DNA of 8,354 bases from JBBAEV01 sp041655735 (GTDB lineage: Bacteria > Bacillota_I > Bacilli_A > RF39 > UBA660): NCBI GenBank assembly GCA_041655735.1, contig JBBAEV010000034.1:1-8354 (forward strand), written 5' to 3'. The notes beneath the pieces were generated by a model. That model ran no database searches. It was given only the letters and a program-made list of their open reading frames with translations, and was not told where the DNA came from. Both the position numbers and the translations under genes were made by a program. Positions 1 to 6,039 of the stretch are shown in pieces (the stretch's first letter is position 1; each line of letters opens with the position of its first letter).

Positions 1-524
1 ATGCAGTAATATATTATAAAATATTTGATGTGAAAAAGGTTGTATTAGAAGTAGAGGATTTCTTTTTTGCGGTAGGACAATTAGCTCAAACTACAATGCG
101 TAATGCAGTAGGGGAAGTAACTCTTGATGAATTATTATCAGAAAGAGATAAAATATCAAATAAAATTAGACAAGTAATAGATAAAGCAACTGATCCTTGG
201 GGTATAAAAGTTGAAAATGTTGAATTAAAAGACATTGCTTTACCAGAAGAAATGAAAAGAACTATTGCTAAGGTTGCTGAAGCTGAAAGGGAAAAAATGG
301 CTATTATTACTAAAGCCAGCGGCGAAGTAGAAGCAGCTAAAAATCTATCTAAAGCTGCAGAATTAATGAGTTCATCTACTGGAGCTTTACATCTTAGAAC
401 ACTATCTACATTAAACGATTTAAGTAGTGATCAATCAAATACAATAGTGTTTGCTATACCAGTTGAAATACTTAGAGCTTTTGAAAGTTATTCTGAAAAT
501 GTAAAAAAGTATGGGGAAAAATAA
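1..524 (+). CDS. Slipin/stomatin-type SPFH (band 7) protein, 5' end missing
   Basis: SPFH proteins of this type form oligomeric scaffolds on the inner face of the membrane, in microdomains linked to protease control and membrane organisation; the exact client is unknown. The frame is open to the window's first bases, so the N-terminal membrane hairpin and first half of the SPFH domain lie outside. Visible in order are AVIYYKIFD, LEVEDFFFAVGQLAQTTMRN, VTLDELLSERD, the very typical TDPWGIKVENVELKDIALPE, a charged heptad-like stretch (EMKRTIAKVAEAEREK), an Ala/Glu-rich segment and TIVFAIPVEILRAF near the C terminus, all in slipin order. The GTG at position 30 lies inside the domain and is not a start. 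The gene overlaps the next one by 14 nt, implying cotranscription. NfeD-type partners often accompany slipins, but none is downstream; one could lie upstream of the window. Family assignment is firm, function is inference. Confidence 0.9.
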   Translation, partial: AVIYYKIFDVKKVVLEVEDFFFAVGQLAQTTMRNAVGEVTLDELLSERDKISNKIRQVIDKATDPWGIKVENVELKDIALPEEMKRTIAKVAEAEREKMAIITKASGEVEAAKNLSKAAELMSSSTGALHLRTLSTLNDLSSDQSNTIVFAIPVEILRAFESYSENVKKYGEK

Positions 525-1446
525 TACGGAGAAAATGATATTAATTGATGTTGGATCATCAACTATAAAAATATATGTAAATGAAAATGATAAGTTAAGT
601 TTAATTGAAGAACATTCAATATATTTTAAAGATGGATTTAGTGATGAATTAGGATTAAGTATTGAAAGAAAAAATGAATTGTTTGATTATTTTAAATCTA
701 TTAAAAAAAAATATAATATGAATAATAATAATACTGAAATATATGCAACAGGTATTTTTCGTAAATTAAATGAGGAAAAACAAAAAGAAATAACTGATGA
801 ATTTAATAATTTAGGATTAGCATTCAATATTATTTGTCATGATAAAGAAAATTACTACTTAGAAAAAGCTATGGCAGGAGATTATAATAATAAAAAGGTA
901 TTAATTATTAATATGGGAGGTAAAACAACTGAACTTGTTACTATTGAAAAAGGACAAGTTACTGATCGTAAAAACATTGATGTTGGCGTAGCTGAATTAT
1001 TAAATAAATTCCCTGAAGTTAATAAAAAATATTCTAAAATAGATATAAAAGATATTGTAGAATTTACTAATTCTCATATTAAAGACATTGATTTTGATAC
1101 TGATTATGATTGTGCTATATTTACTGGTGGCGAATTAAGATTTGAATTATTAACTGGTTATAACTTAGTAAAAAATACATTATTTGAAGATCCTAATCAT
1201 CCTTATATGGTAACTTATGAGGACTTTATAAAAGGCAACAATAAAATATTTTATGAACTTACTATGAATGATTTATATAATCTAATGCCACAAAACCCAA
1301 AATGGATGGATGGCGCAAGACATGGAGCAATTCTTCCTCAAGCAATATTTGAAAAGTTTAATATAAAAATTATTATCCCATCAGATATGAATCTTATTAA
1401 TGGAGTAGTAAAAAATAAAGAAAAAGTAAAAAATAAAAGATGTTAG
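511..1446 (+). CDS. Ppx/GppA-like (exopolyphosphatase/pppGpp phosphatase family) protein
   Basis: This 311-residue protein has the ASKHA-fold layout of the Ppx/GppA family, whose members hydrolyse polyphosphate or pppGpp. Seen: phosphate-1 loop IDVGSSTIK (12-20, Asp13), YATGIFRKLN (78-87) where the family has an AT-x-A-x-R-x-A-x-N block, ICHDKENYY (108-116, Glu113 at the probable catalytic Glu), phosphate-2 loop IINMGGKTTEL (132-142), NIDVGVAEL (155-163), FTGGELR (204-210) and a C-terminal GARHGAILPQAI block (268-279). The loop before GG normally carries Asp (DIGGGSTE), but here it is Asn134, so activity may be altered. Length matches short Ppx forms without an HD domain. The start is uncertain: ATG 511 overlaps the slipin gene and has no clear ribosome site, while ATG 535 (MILIDVGSS) has GGAG only 3 nt upstream. 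Either way it should be translationally coupled to the slipin. Substrate is not determinable here. Confidence 0.8.
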   Translation: MGKNNTEKMILIDVGSSTIKIYVNENDKLSLIEEHSIYFKDGFSDELGLSIERKNELFDYFKSIKKKYNMNNNNTEIYATGIFRKLNEEKQKEITDEFNNLGLAFNIICHDKENYYLEKAMAGDYNNKKVLIINMGGKTTELVTIEKGQVTDRKNIDVGVAELLNKFPEVNKKYSKIDIKDIVEFTNSHIKDIDFDTDYDCAIFTGGELRFELLTGYNLVKNTLFEDPNHPYMVTYEDFIKGNNKIFYELTMNDLYNLMPQNPKWMDGARHGAILPQAIFEKFNIKIIIPSDMNLINGVVKNKEKVKNKRC

Positions 1447-1461
1447 TTAAACATCTTTTTT
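1435..1461. terminator. Bidirectional hairpin terminator at convergent gene ends
   Basis: A 10-bp perfect inverted repeat, AAAAGATGTT (1435-1444) and AACATCTTTT (1450-1459), encloses a 5-nt loop. It is followed by TT on the + strand and by ATTTTTT on the - strand, so it can end both the phosphatase and rarA transcripts. It lies across both stop codons (TAG at 1444-1446 on +, TAA at 1443-1445 on -). The stem has only two G-C pairs, so its strength is uncertain. Confidence 0.65.
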
Positions 1462-2660
1462 AATTTGTTATAAATTTCTAATAATTGTTTTTCATACTTA
1501 CTAGTATTTTTAGCCTTATAATACTCTCTATCTTTTATTTTGTCAGGTAAATATTGTTGTTTAACAAATGCATTAGGAAAGTCATGAGGATATTTATAGG
1601 TACTATCAGGAGCGTTCTTTAAGTTCCTGGGAACACTTCCTACATTACCTTGTTCTATATCAAGTATTGCGCTATGTATCGCAAGTTTCCCAGTATTACT
1701 TTTTGGTGATAAACAAAGTTCTATAATAACAACCCCTAAAGGAATACACATCTCTGGCATACCAAGTCTTTCAGACGCTTCTATCGCAGCCATTACTTTA
1801 GGGCCTAAAGAAGGATTCGCAAGTCCTATATCTTCATATACAATAACTGATAATCTTCTAAATATACTATCAAAATCCCCTGCTAGAAGAAGCCTTCCTA
1901 AATAATGAAGGGCTGCATTAACATCGCTTCCTCTAATACTTTTTTGAAAAGCAGAAAGCACATCATAATAACCATCTTCATTTTTATCATGAAAGAAAGC
2001 TGGTTTATTATTTATCTTTTTTAAAATATCCATTGTGATCTTTTTATCAATAGAAGTTAAATATGCTACCTCTAATAAATTATAAGCAAATCTTAAATCA
2101 CCACCAGATAATTTAATAATATGACTAAGTTCCTTATTACTAATCTTTATTCCTCCTAAATAGGCACTTTTAATAGCTCTCCTTAAACCTTTTAATAAAT
2201 CTTTATCATCTAGTTCTTTAAGTTCAAATATTTGACATCTGCTTCTAATTGCGGGATTTATAGAATGATATGGATTAGATGTAGTAAGACCAATTAAAGT
2301 AATTAATCCTGATTCTACATGAGGAAGTAATAAATCTTGTTTATCTTTATTTAATCTATGTATTTCATCCATTATTACTATTAAACCTTTATACATTCTA
2401 GCTTCTTCTACCACTATATCAAAATCTTTTTTATTATTAATAGTTGCATTTAATTCTCTATATTTAAATCCTAATTCATTAATTAAGGCATACGCAATAC
2501 TATTTTTTCCTATACCAGGTTTACCATATAAAATCATACTAACTAATCTTTTATTCTTTACTAAATTATATAATACTTGATCTTTTCCTATTAAATGACT
2601 TTGTCCTACAACATCACTTAATTTAGAAGGTCTAAGTTTAACCGCTAAAGGTTCATTCAT
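1443..2660 (-). CDS. rarA: Replication-associated recombination protein A (RarA/MgsA), AAA+ ATPase
   Basis: RarA (MgsA, Mgs1/WRNIP1 family) is a tetrameric cytosolic AAA+ ATPase acting at stalled replication forks. In the 405-residue product: PLAVKLRPSKLSDVVGQ (4-20), Walker A GKPGIGKNS (46-54), Walker B VIMDEIHRLNKDKQD (95-109), sensor 1 GLTTSNP (124-130), arginine-finger region IRSRC (138-142), sensor 2 GGDLR (186-190). The C-terminal half has RarA signatures: KSIRGSD (240-246), EDIGLANP (276-283), GMPE (300-303), SPKSN (318-322), YPHDFP (357-362), QQYLPD (368-373). Length is normal and the gene is intact. Walker A ends Lys-Asn instead of Lys-Thr/Ser, which is unusual. A GTG at 2669 is in frame but overlaps the ribosome site AGGAAGTGAT (2674-2665); that site serves ATG 2660, which I chose. 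The gene is transcribed alone, divergently from xerD. Confidence 0.95.
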   Translation of the reverse strand: MNEPLAVKLRPSKLSDVVGQSHLIGKDQVLYNLVKNKRLVSMILYGKPGIGKNSIAYALINELGFKYRELNATINNKKDFDIVVEEARMYKGLIVIMDEIHRLNKDKQDLLLPHVESGLITLIGLTTSNPYHSINPAIRSRCQIFELKELDDKDLLKGLRRAIKSAYLGGIKISNKELSHIIKLSGGDLRFAYNLLEVAYLTSIDKKITMDILKKINNKPAFFHDKNEDGYYDVLSAFQKSIRGSDVNAALHYLGRLLLAGDFDSIFRRLSVIVYEDIGLANPSLGPKVMAAIEASERLGMPEMCIPLGVVIIELCLSPKSNTGKLAIHSAILDIEQGNVGSVPRNLKNAPDSTYKYPHDFPNAFVKQQYLPDKIKDREYYKAKNTSKYEKQLLEIYNKLKKMFN

Positions 2661-2664
2661 ACAT

Positions 2665-2674
2665 ATCACTTCCT
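2665..2674 (-). promoter_or_regulatory. rarA ribosome binding site that fixes the start
   Basis: Read on the - strand, AGGAAGTGAT (2674 down to 2665) matches the extended Shine-Dalgarno AGGAGGTGAT at 9 of 10 positions and ends 4 nt before ATG 2660. The in-frame GTG at 2669-2667 lies within this site, so it cannot be the start it would serve. Confidence 0.7.
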
Positions 2675-2680
2675 ATTTAC

Positions 2681-2689
2681 ATTTTAACA
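2681..2689 (-). promoter_or_regulatory. Candidate rarA promoter, extended -10
   Basis: On the - strand TGTTAAAAT (2689 down to 2681) fits the extended -10 pattern TGnTATAAT with one mismatch in the hexamer. No recognisable -35 hexamer is found 16-18 nt upstream. Transcription would begin near 2674, right at the ribosome site, giving a very short leader. Confidence 0.4.
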
Positions 2690-2740
2690 TAAAAAACCAC
2701 TAAATATATACTTTAATCTTTAATGTTATGTTAACTTCTA

Positions 2741-2749
2741 TGTTATAAT
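2741..2749 (+). promoter_or_regulatory. xerD promoter, perfect extended -10
   Basis: TGTTATAAT is an exact extended -10 (TGnTATAAT). The region 17-18 nt upstream (around 2720-2726) only weakly resembles TTGACA. The expected transcription start near 2756 is about 9 nt before ATG 2765, so the GGTGAT ribosome site (2756-2761) would be at the extreme 5' end of the mRNA. Confidence 0.6.
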
Positions 2750-2764
2750 TATTATGGTGATAAT

Positions 2765-3646
2765 ATGAATCATATTATTGATGACTATTTGGGTTATTTA
2801 AGAATTGAAAAAAAATTAAGCGAAAATACTATTCAAAGTTATAGAAACGATTTAGAAAAATATATAACTCATACCAAAAAAAATGTTGATTCTATAAAAA
2901 AAGAAGATATTACTTCTTATATAGAATATTTAAAAAAGAATAATATAAGTTCAAGAAGTATAGCCCGCAATATTACATCTATTAAAGGATTACATAAGTA
3001 TTTAATAAGAGAAAAGATTACTAGCTATAATCCCAGTGAATATATTGATATGCCTAAAATAAAAAAGGGTTTACCAAAATCTTTAAATACTGAAGAAATA
3101 AATAAGTTATTAGATATTAAGCTAAATACTCCTTATGATTATCGTAATAAAGCAATGTTAGAACTATTATATGCATCAGGTCTTAGAGTAAGTGAGTTAA
3201 TTCATTTAAAAATACATGATGTTAATTTGAATATGGCAGTAGTTAGATGTATGGGAAAGGGCAATAAAGAAAGAATTAATCCTTTAGGAGAAACAGCAAT
3301 ATACTATTTAAAACAATATATAGATATATATAGAAATAAATTATTAAAAGGATATTTTACTGACTATTTATTTTTAAATAATCATGGTAAAGGCATTACT
3401 AGACAAGGTTTTTTTAAAATGTTAAAAAAGATAGCAAAAGAACAAGGAATAAAAAAAGAATTTGGACCTCATACCATAAGACATACCTTTGCCACTCATT
3501 TACTAGATGGTGGAGCAGATTTAAGAAGTATTCAAGAAATGTTAGGACATTCAGATATATCTACTACCCAAATATATACCGATATATCTAATGATACTAT
3601 TAGACAAAATTATGACAAGTACCATCCTCGAAGTAAAAAAGAATAG
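2765..3646 (+). CDS. xerD: Tyrosine site-specific recombinase XerD-like
   Basis: XerC/XerD recombinases resolve chromosome dimers at dif with FtsK. This 293-residue product has normal Xer length. The N-terminal SAM-like DNA-binding domain (about 1-95) shows YLRIEKKLSENTIQSYRNDL and SRSIARNITSIKGLHKYL. The catalytic domain carries the full set: Arg141 (ASGLRVSEL), Lys165 (GKGNKER), His236 and Arg239 (HTIRHTFATHLL), His262 (LGHSDISTTQ) and nucleophile Tyr271 (IYTDIS). No integrase-type N-terminal extension or attachment site is seen, so it is the housekeeping enzyme rather than a prophage integrase. Bacillus subtilis ripX (xerD) also sits next to drm (deoB), and deoB lies two genes downstream here, which favours xerD over xerC. 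ATG 2765 follows GGTGAT with 3-nt spacing, as deoB does, supporting this start. XerC versus XerD is not proven by sequence alone. Confidence 0.9.
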   Translation: MNHIIDDYLGYLRIEKKLSENTIQSYRNDLEKYITHTKKNVDSIKKEDITSYIEYLKKNNISSRSIARNITSIKGLHKYLIREKITSYNPSEYIDMPKIKKGLPKSLNTEEINKLLDIKLNTPYDYRNKAMLELLYASGLRVSELIHLKIHDVNLNMAVVRCMGKGNKERINPLGETAIYYLKQYIDIYRNKLLKGYFTDYLFLNNHGKGITRQGFFKMLKKIAKEQGIKKEFGPHTIRHTFATHLLDGGADLRSIQEMLGHSDISTTQIYTDISNDTIRQNYDKYHPRSKKE

Positions 3647-3654
3647 AAACGATA

Positions 3655-3663
3655 TGATATAAT
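3655..3663 (+). promoter_or_regulatory. Promoter of the hydrolase-deoB unit, perfect extended -10
   Basis: TGATATAAT exactly fits TGnTATAAT in the 40-nt gap after xerD. No -35 hexamer is visible at the right distance, as usual for extended -10 promoters. The predicted start near 3670 leaves a leader of about 17 nt containing the AGGAGG site (3677-3682). Some read-through from xerD is also likely because no terminator lies between them. Confidence 0.5.
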
Positions 3664-3686
3664 AAATATATAAGGTAGGAGGAAAT

Positions 3687-4760
3687 ATGGAGAAAAAGAC
3701 TGAATGGGAAAAAGTAGTGGAGGATAGAACAAACAAATTATATAATGAAGGAAATATTCAAATAAAAGACTATCGAATTCAATATATAAAAGCCAATCCT
3801 CAAAAAGGATTTAATTTTGGTTACTTACTAATTCTTCCAAATAATATGAGAAATCACACAATGATTATTGAAGGAAATAACAGTCAATTTAAAGGAAACG
3901 AAAAATATTATATATCTGAAATGTTAAAGTATGGAGTAAAGTATGGAGATCATCCTATGTTACCAGTAAAAGCTCCAATTATGGTACCATTACTTGAAGC
4001 ATGGGAAGAAGTAAAATTGTATAATAAAAATGCCACCAGAGAAGAAGAATTATACCCTCAGCAATTATCTAGAAATACTATGTTAATAAAAGATCCTAAT
4101 GATCCTAATTATCGAGTAGATTTACAAGTATTAGATATGGCAAGTGATGCTAGAGAAATAATAAAAAATGATTATAATTTTCAATTAGAAGATAGATACT
4201 ATCTTAATGGCTATTCTTGTTCATCTAGTCTTGCTTTAAGGCTTGCTTTAATTCATCCCGAAAGAATAATAGGCATAAGTACTGGAGGAGACGGAGGATT
4301 AAGGCCAATCCCTCTGGAAGAATTTAATGGATATAAACTACATTACCCCGTAGGTATATTTGATTTTGAAAAATTATTCAGTAAACCTTTCAATGAAGAC
4401 GCTTATCGTAAAATAAATGCTTTTTATTATAGGGGAGAAGATGAATCTAAAGCAATGAAAACACGTATAAGAGATAATGGTAATGGCATTTATGATGATC
4501 AATATTATAATACCGCCAATAATAGAAGACTTACTGATAAAAACACAGGTGATTTATTTAATATTGTATTAGGAAAAAGAGTAGAAGAAAAAGAAGCAAA
4601 TAACGAGTTAATATATAATCAACTGGGATATAATATAACTCATAAAACATACCCCGGAGGGCACACTATAGACCCCGGTATAAATACAGCAATTATTGAT
4701 ATTAATAACCATTATATAAAATGTGTTAGTCAAGTTTATAAAGATAATTTTGTAAAATAA
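3687..4760 (+). CDS. Alpha/beta-hydrolase fold protein of unknown substrate
   Basis: This 357-residue protein shows an alpha/beta-hydrolase nucleophile elbow, YYLNGYSCSSSLALRLALIHPE (171-192), resembling the GxSxSG...HPE pattern of esterase/PHB-depolymerase-like and peptidase-like hydrolases, with Ser177 as probable nucleophile. A later acidic patch after a beta strand, YYRGEDESKAM (247-257), is a plausible acid site, and TYPGGHTI (321-328) supplies the likely catalytic His326. An N-terminal YLLILPNN (46-53) fits a core strand. There is no signal peptide or membrane segment, so it is probably cytoplasmic. The start at ATG 3687 is supported by AGGAGG 4 nt before it. It lies 40 nt after xerD and 9 nt before deoB, so it is cotranscribed with deoB and may act on a related metabolite, though this is only context. 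Substrate and pathway are unknown; the fold and probable triad are what I can support. Confidence 0.75.
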   Translation: MEKKTEWEKVVEDRTNKLYNEGNIQIKDYRIQYIKANPQKGFNFGYLLILPNNMRNHTMIIEGNNSQFKGNEKYYISEMLKYGVKYGDHPMLPVKAPIMVPLLEAWEEVKLYNKNATREEELYPQQLSRNTMLIKDPNDPNYRVDLQVLDMASDAREIIKNDYNFQLEDRYYLNGYSCSSSLALRLALIHPERIIGISTGGDGGLRPIPLEEFNGYKLHYPVGIFDFEKLFSKPFNEDAYRKINAFYYRGEDESKAMKTRIRDNGNGIYDDQYYNTANNRRLTDKNTGDLFNIVLGKRVEEKEANNELIYNQLGYNITHKTYPGGHTIDPGINTAIIDINNHYIKCVSQVYKDNFVK

Positions 4761-4766
4761 GGTGAT
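4759..4766 (+). promoter_or_regulatory. deoB ribosome binding site overlapping the hydrolase stop
   Basis: AAGGTGAT starts within the hydrolase TAA stop and ends 3 nt before ATG 4770. It is the same GGTGATAATATG arrangement seen in front of xerD. The placement suggests that deoB is translated in step with the hydrolase. Confidence 0.65.
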
Positions 4767-4769
4767 AAT

Positions 4770-5945
4770 ATGAAATTTAAGAGAATATTTTTAATAGTAC
4801 TAGATTCACTAGGAGTAGGGGCACTTCCTGATGCGGGTGAATATGGAGATGAAGGAGCAAATACATTAGGTAATATTGCATTAAATTATCCTCTAAATAT
4901 ACCTAATATGAGAGAATTAGGACTTGCGAATATTATTCCTTTAAATAATATAGGAGCTATTACTAATCCTTTGGGGTGCTATACAAAAGCAATTGAAATA
5001 AGTAAAGGGAAGGGCACTCTTACAGGTCATTTTGAAATGATGGGAATTAAAACAAGTATTCCTTTAAAAAGATTTACTGATACAGGTTTTCCTAAAGAAT
5101 TAATAGACAAAATAGAAAAACAAATAAATAGAAAAGTAATAGGTAATATCGCCGCTAGTGGTACCGAAATAATAAAACAATTGGGGGAAGAACATATAAA
5201 AACAGGATCAATAATTATATATACATCAGCTGATTCAGTACTTCAAATTGCGGCTCATGAAGATATTATCCCTATTGAAGAATTATATGAAATATGTAAG
5301 GTAGTAAGGCAATTAACTATGGAACCCGAATGGCGAGTAGGGCGTATTATCGCAAGACCTTTTATAGGTTCTAATGGTAATTATATTAGAACTGCTAATA
5401 GAAAAGATTTTGCTTTAGAACCTCCTTTTAAAACAGTATTAGATTACTTAAAAGAAAGTAATTATGATGCTATCACAATTGGTAAAATACATGATATATT
5501 TTCAGGAAAGGGTATAACTAAATCTATTCATACAACTGATAATAAAGATGGTATTGATAAAATAATTGAAGAAACTAAAATAGATTTTATAGGTTTATGT
5601 TTTGCTAATTTAAATGATTTTGATTCTAAATATGGTCATAGAAGAAATATAGAAGGTTATGCTAAAGCTATTGAAGAATTTGATAATAATATACCTAATA
5701 TAATAAATAACCTAACTGATAATGATTTATTAATAATTACAGCTGATCATGGTAATGATCCAACTTATAAAGGGACAGATCATACTAGAGAATATGTACC
5801 AGTAATAATGTACTCTAAAAATTTTAAAGAACCTAAACAGTTAGAAGTATTTGAAACATTTGGAAATATTGGTGCTACTATTGCAGATAACTTTAATATA
5901 ACTCCTCCAAATATAGGAACAAGTTTATTGGATAGATTAAAATAA
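4770..5945 (+). CDS. deoB: Phosphopentomutase
   Basis: DeoB interconverts (deoxy)ribose 1-phosphate and 5-phosphate in the cytosol, feeding nucleoside sugar into central metabolism. The 391-residue product matches the family length and aligns throughout with the Bacillus cereus enzyme as I recall it. The six metal ligands are all present, each one position lower than in B. cereus: Asp12 (IVLDSLGVG), Asp285 and His290 (DSKYGH), Asp326 and His327 (TADHGNDP), His338 (GTDHTREYVP). The active-site Thr is Thr83 in KGTLTGHFEMMG. Other family blocks are GANTLGNIA, ASGTEII, YTSADSVLQIAAHE and GRIIARPF. Two substitutions stand out: Gly82 where the block normally reads KDT, and Phe88 where GHWE is usual. 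It sits 9 nt after the hydrolase and shares its ribosome-site style with xerD; a hairpin terminator follows directly. Confidence 0.97.
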   Translation: MKFKRIFLIVLDSLGVGALPDAGEYGDEGANTLGNIALNYPLNIPNMRELGLANIIPLNNIGAITNPLGCYTKAIEISKGKGTLTGHFEMMGIKTSIPLKRFTDTGFPKELIDKIEKQINRKVIGNIAASGTEIIKQLGEEHIKTGSIIIYTSADSVLQIAAHEDIIPIEELYEICKVVRQLTMEPEWRVGRIIARPFIGSNGNYIRTANRKDFALEPPFKTVLDYLKESNYDAITIGKIHDIFSGKGITKSIHTTDNKDGIDKIIEETKIDFIGLCFANLNDFDSKYGHRRNIEGYAKAIEEFDNNIPNIINNLTDNDLLIITADHGNDPTYKGTDHTREYVPVIMYSKNFKEPKQLEVFETFGNIGATIADNFNITPPNIGTSLLDRLK

Positions 5946-5966
5946 AGAAGATAATTCTTCTTTTTT
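5944..5966 (+). terminator. deoB intrinsic terminator
   Basis: AAAGAAGA (5944-5951) and TCTTCTTT (5956-5963) form an 8-bp perfect stem with TAAT loop, running into a T-rich tract (5961-5966, then CTTTACTTTTTT). The stem begins within the deoB stop codon. It is low in G-C, but position and T-tract fit an intrinsic terminator for the xerD-hydrolase-deoB unit. Confidence 0.7.
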
Positions 5967-5995
5967 CTTTACTTTTTTATTTATTTATGGTAACA

Positions 5996-6013
5996 TTTTG
6001 GCATGCGCTAAAA
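5996..6013 (+). repeat. Imperfect palindrome upstream of the helD -10
   Basis: TTTTGGC (5996-6002) and GCTAAAA (6007-6013) form inverted arms around ATGC, paired at six of seven positions with the seventh a G-T. The GGCATGCGC core is strikingly G-C rich for this intergenic stretch. It ends 3 nt before the -10 box, where a repressor or activator could bind. No known operator consensus was recognised. Confidence 0.35.
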
Positions 6014-6016
6014 AAT

Positions 6017-6022
6017 TATAAT
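6017..6022 (+). promoter_or_regulatory. helD promoter -10 box
   Basis: TATAAT is an exact -10 hexamer, in the gap after the deoB terminator. No good -35 lies at 16-18 nt; TTGGCA at 5998-6003 is only 13 nt away. The expected start near 6029 would leave about 11 nt before ATG 6040, with the AGGGGTGG ribosome site (6028-6035) at the 5' end. Confidence 0.45.
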
Positions 6023-6039
6023 ATAGTAGGGGTGGTACA

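Noticed and set aside
30..32. GTG as the start of the slipin gene.
   Set aside because: Upstream in-frame codons AVIYYKIFD continue the SPFH domain to the window edge, so the gene is truncated by the window.
2661..2669. GTG start giving rarA three more residues.
   Set aside because: The GTG lies inside the AGGAAGTGAT ribosome site; ATG 2660 has the proper spacing and matches the family N terminus.
2667..2692. dif-like sequence (ACTTCCTATTTAC) near xerD.
   Set aside because: Only a short match to the Bacillus dif left arm; it is the complement of the rarA ribosome site and lacks the second arm.
2765..3646. The tyrosine recombinase as sign of a prophage or integron.
   Set aside because: It has XerD length and motifs, sits beside deoB as in Bacillus, and no attachment repeats, tRNA or phage genes are present.
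3551..3736. A 61-codon frame on the - strand across the end of xerD and the start of the hydrolase.
   Set aside because: It is antisense to two well-supported genes, has no family motif and is a composition artefact of AT-rich sequence.
5998..6027. TTGGCA (5998-6003) with TATAGT at 18 nt as the helD promoter, or TTGGCATG as a sigma-54 -24 element.
   Set aside because: The first would start transcription about 6 nt before the ATG, removing the ribosome site. The second lacks the -12 GC element and helD is not a typical sigma-54 target.
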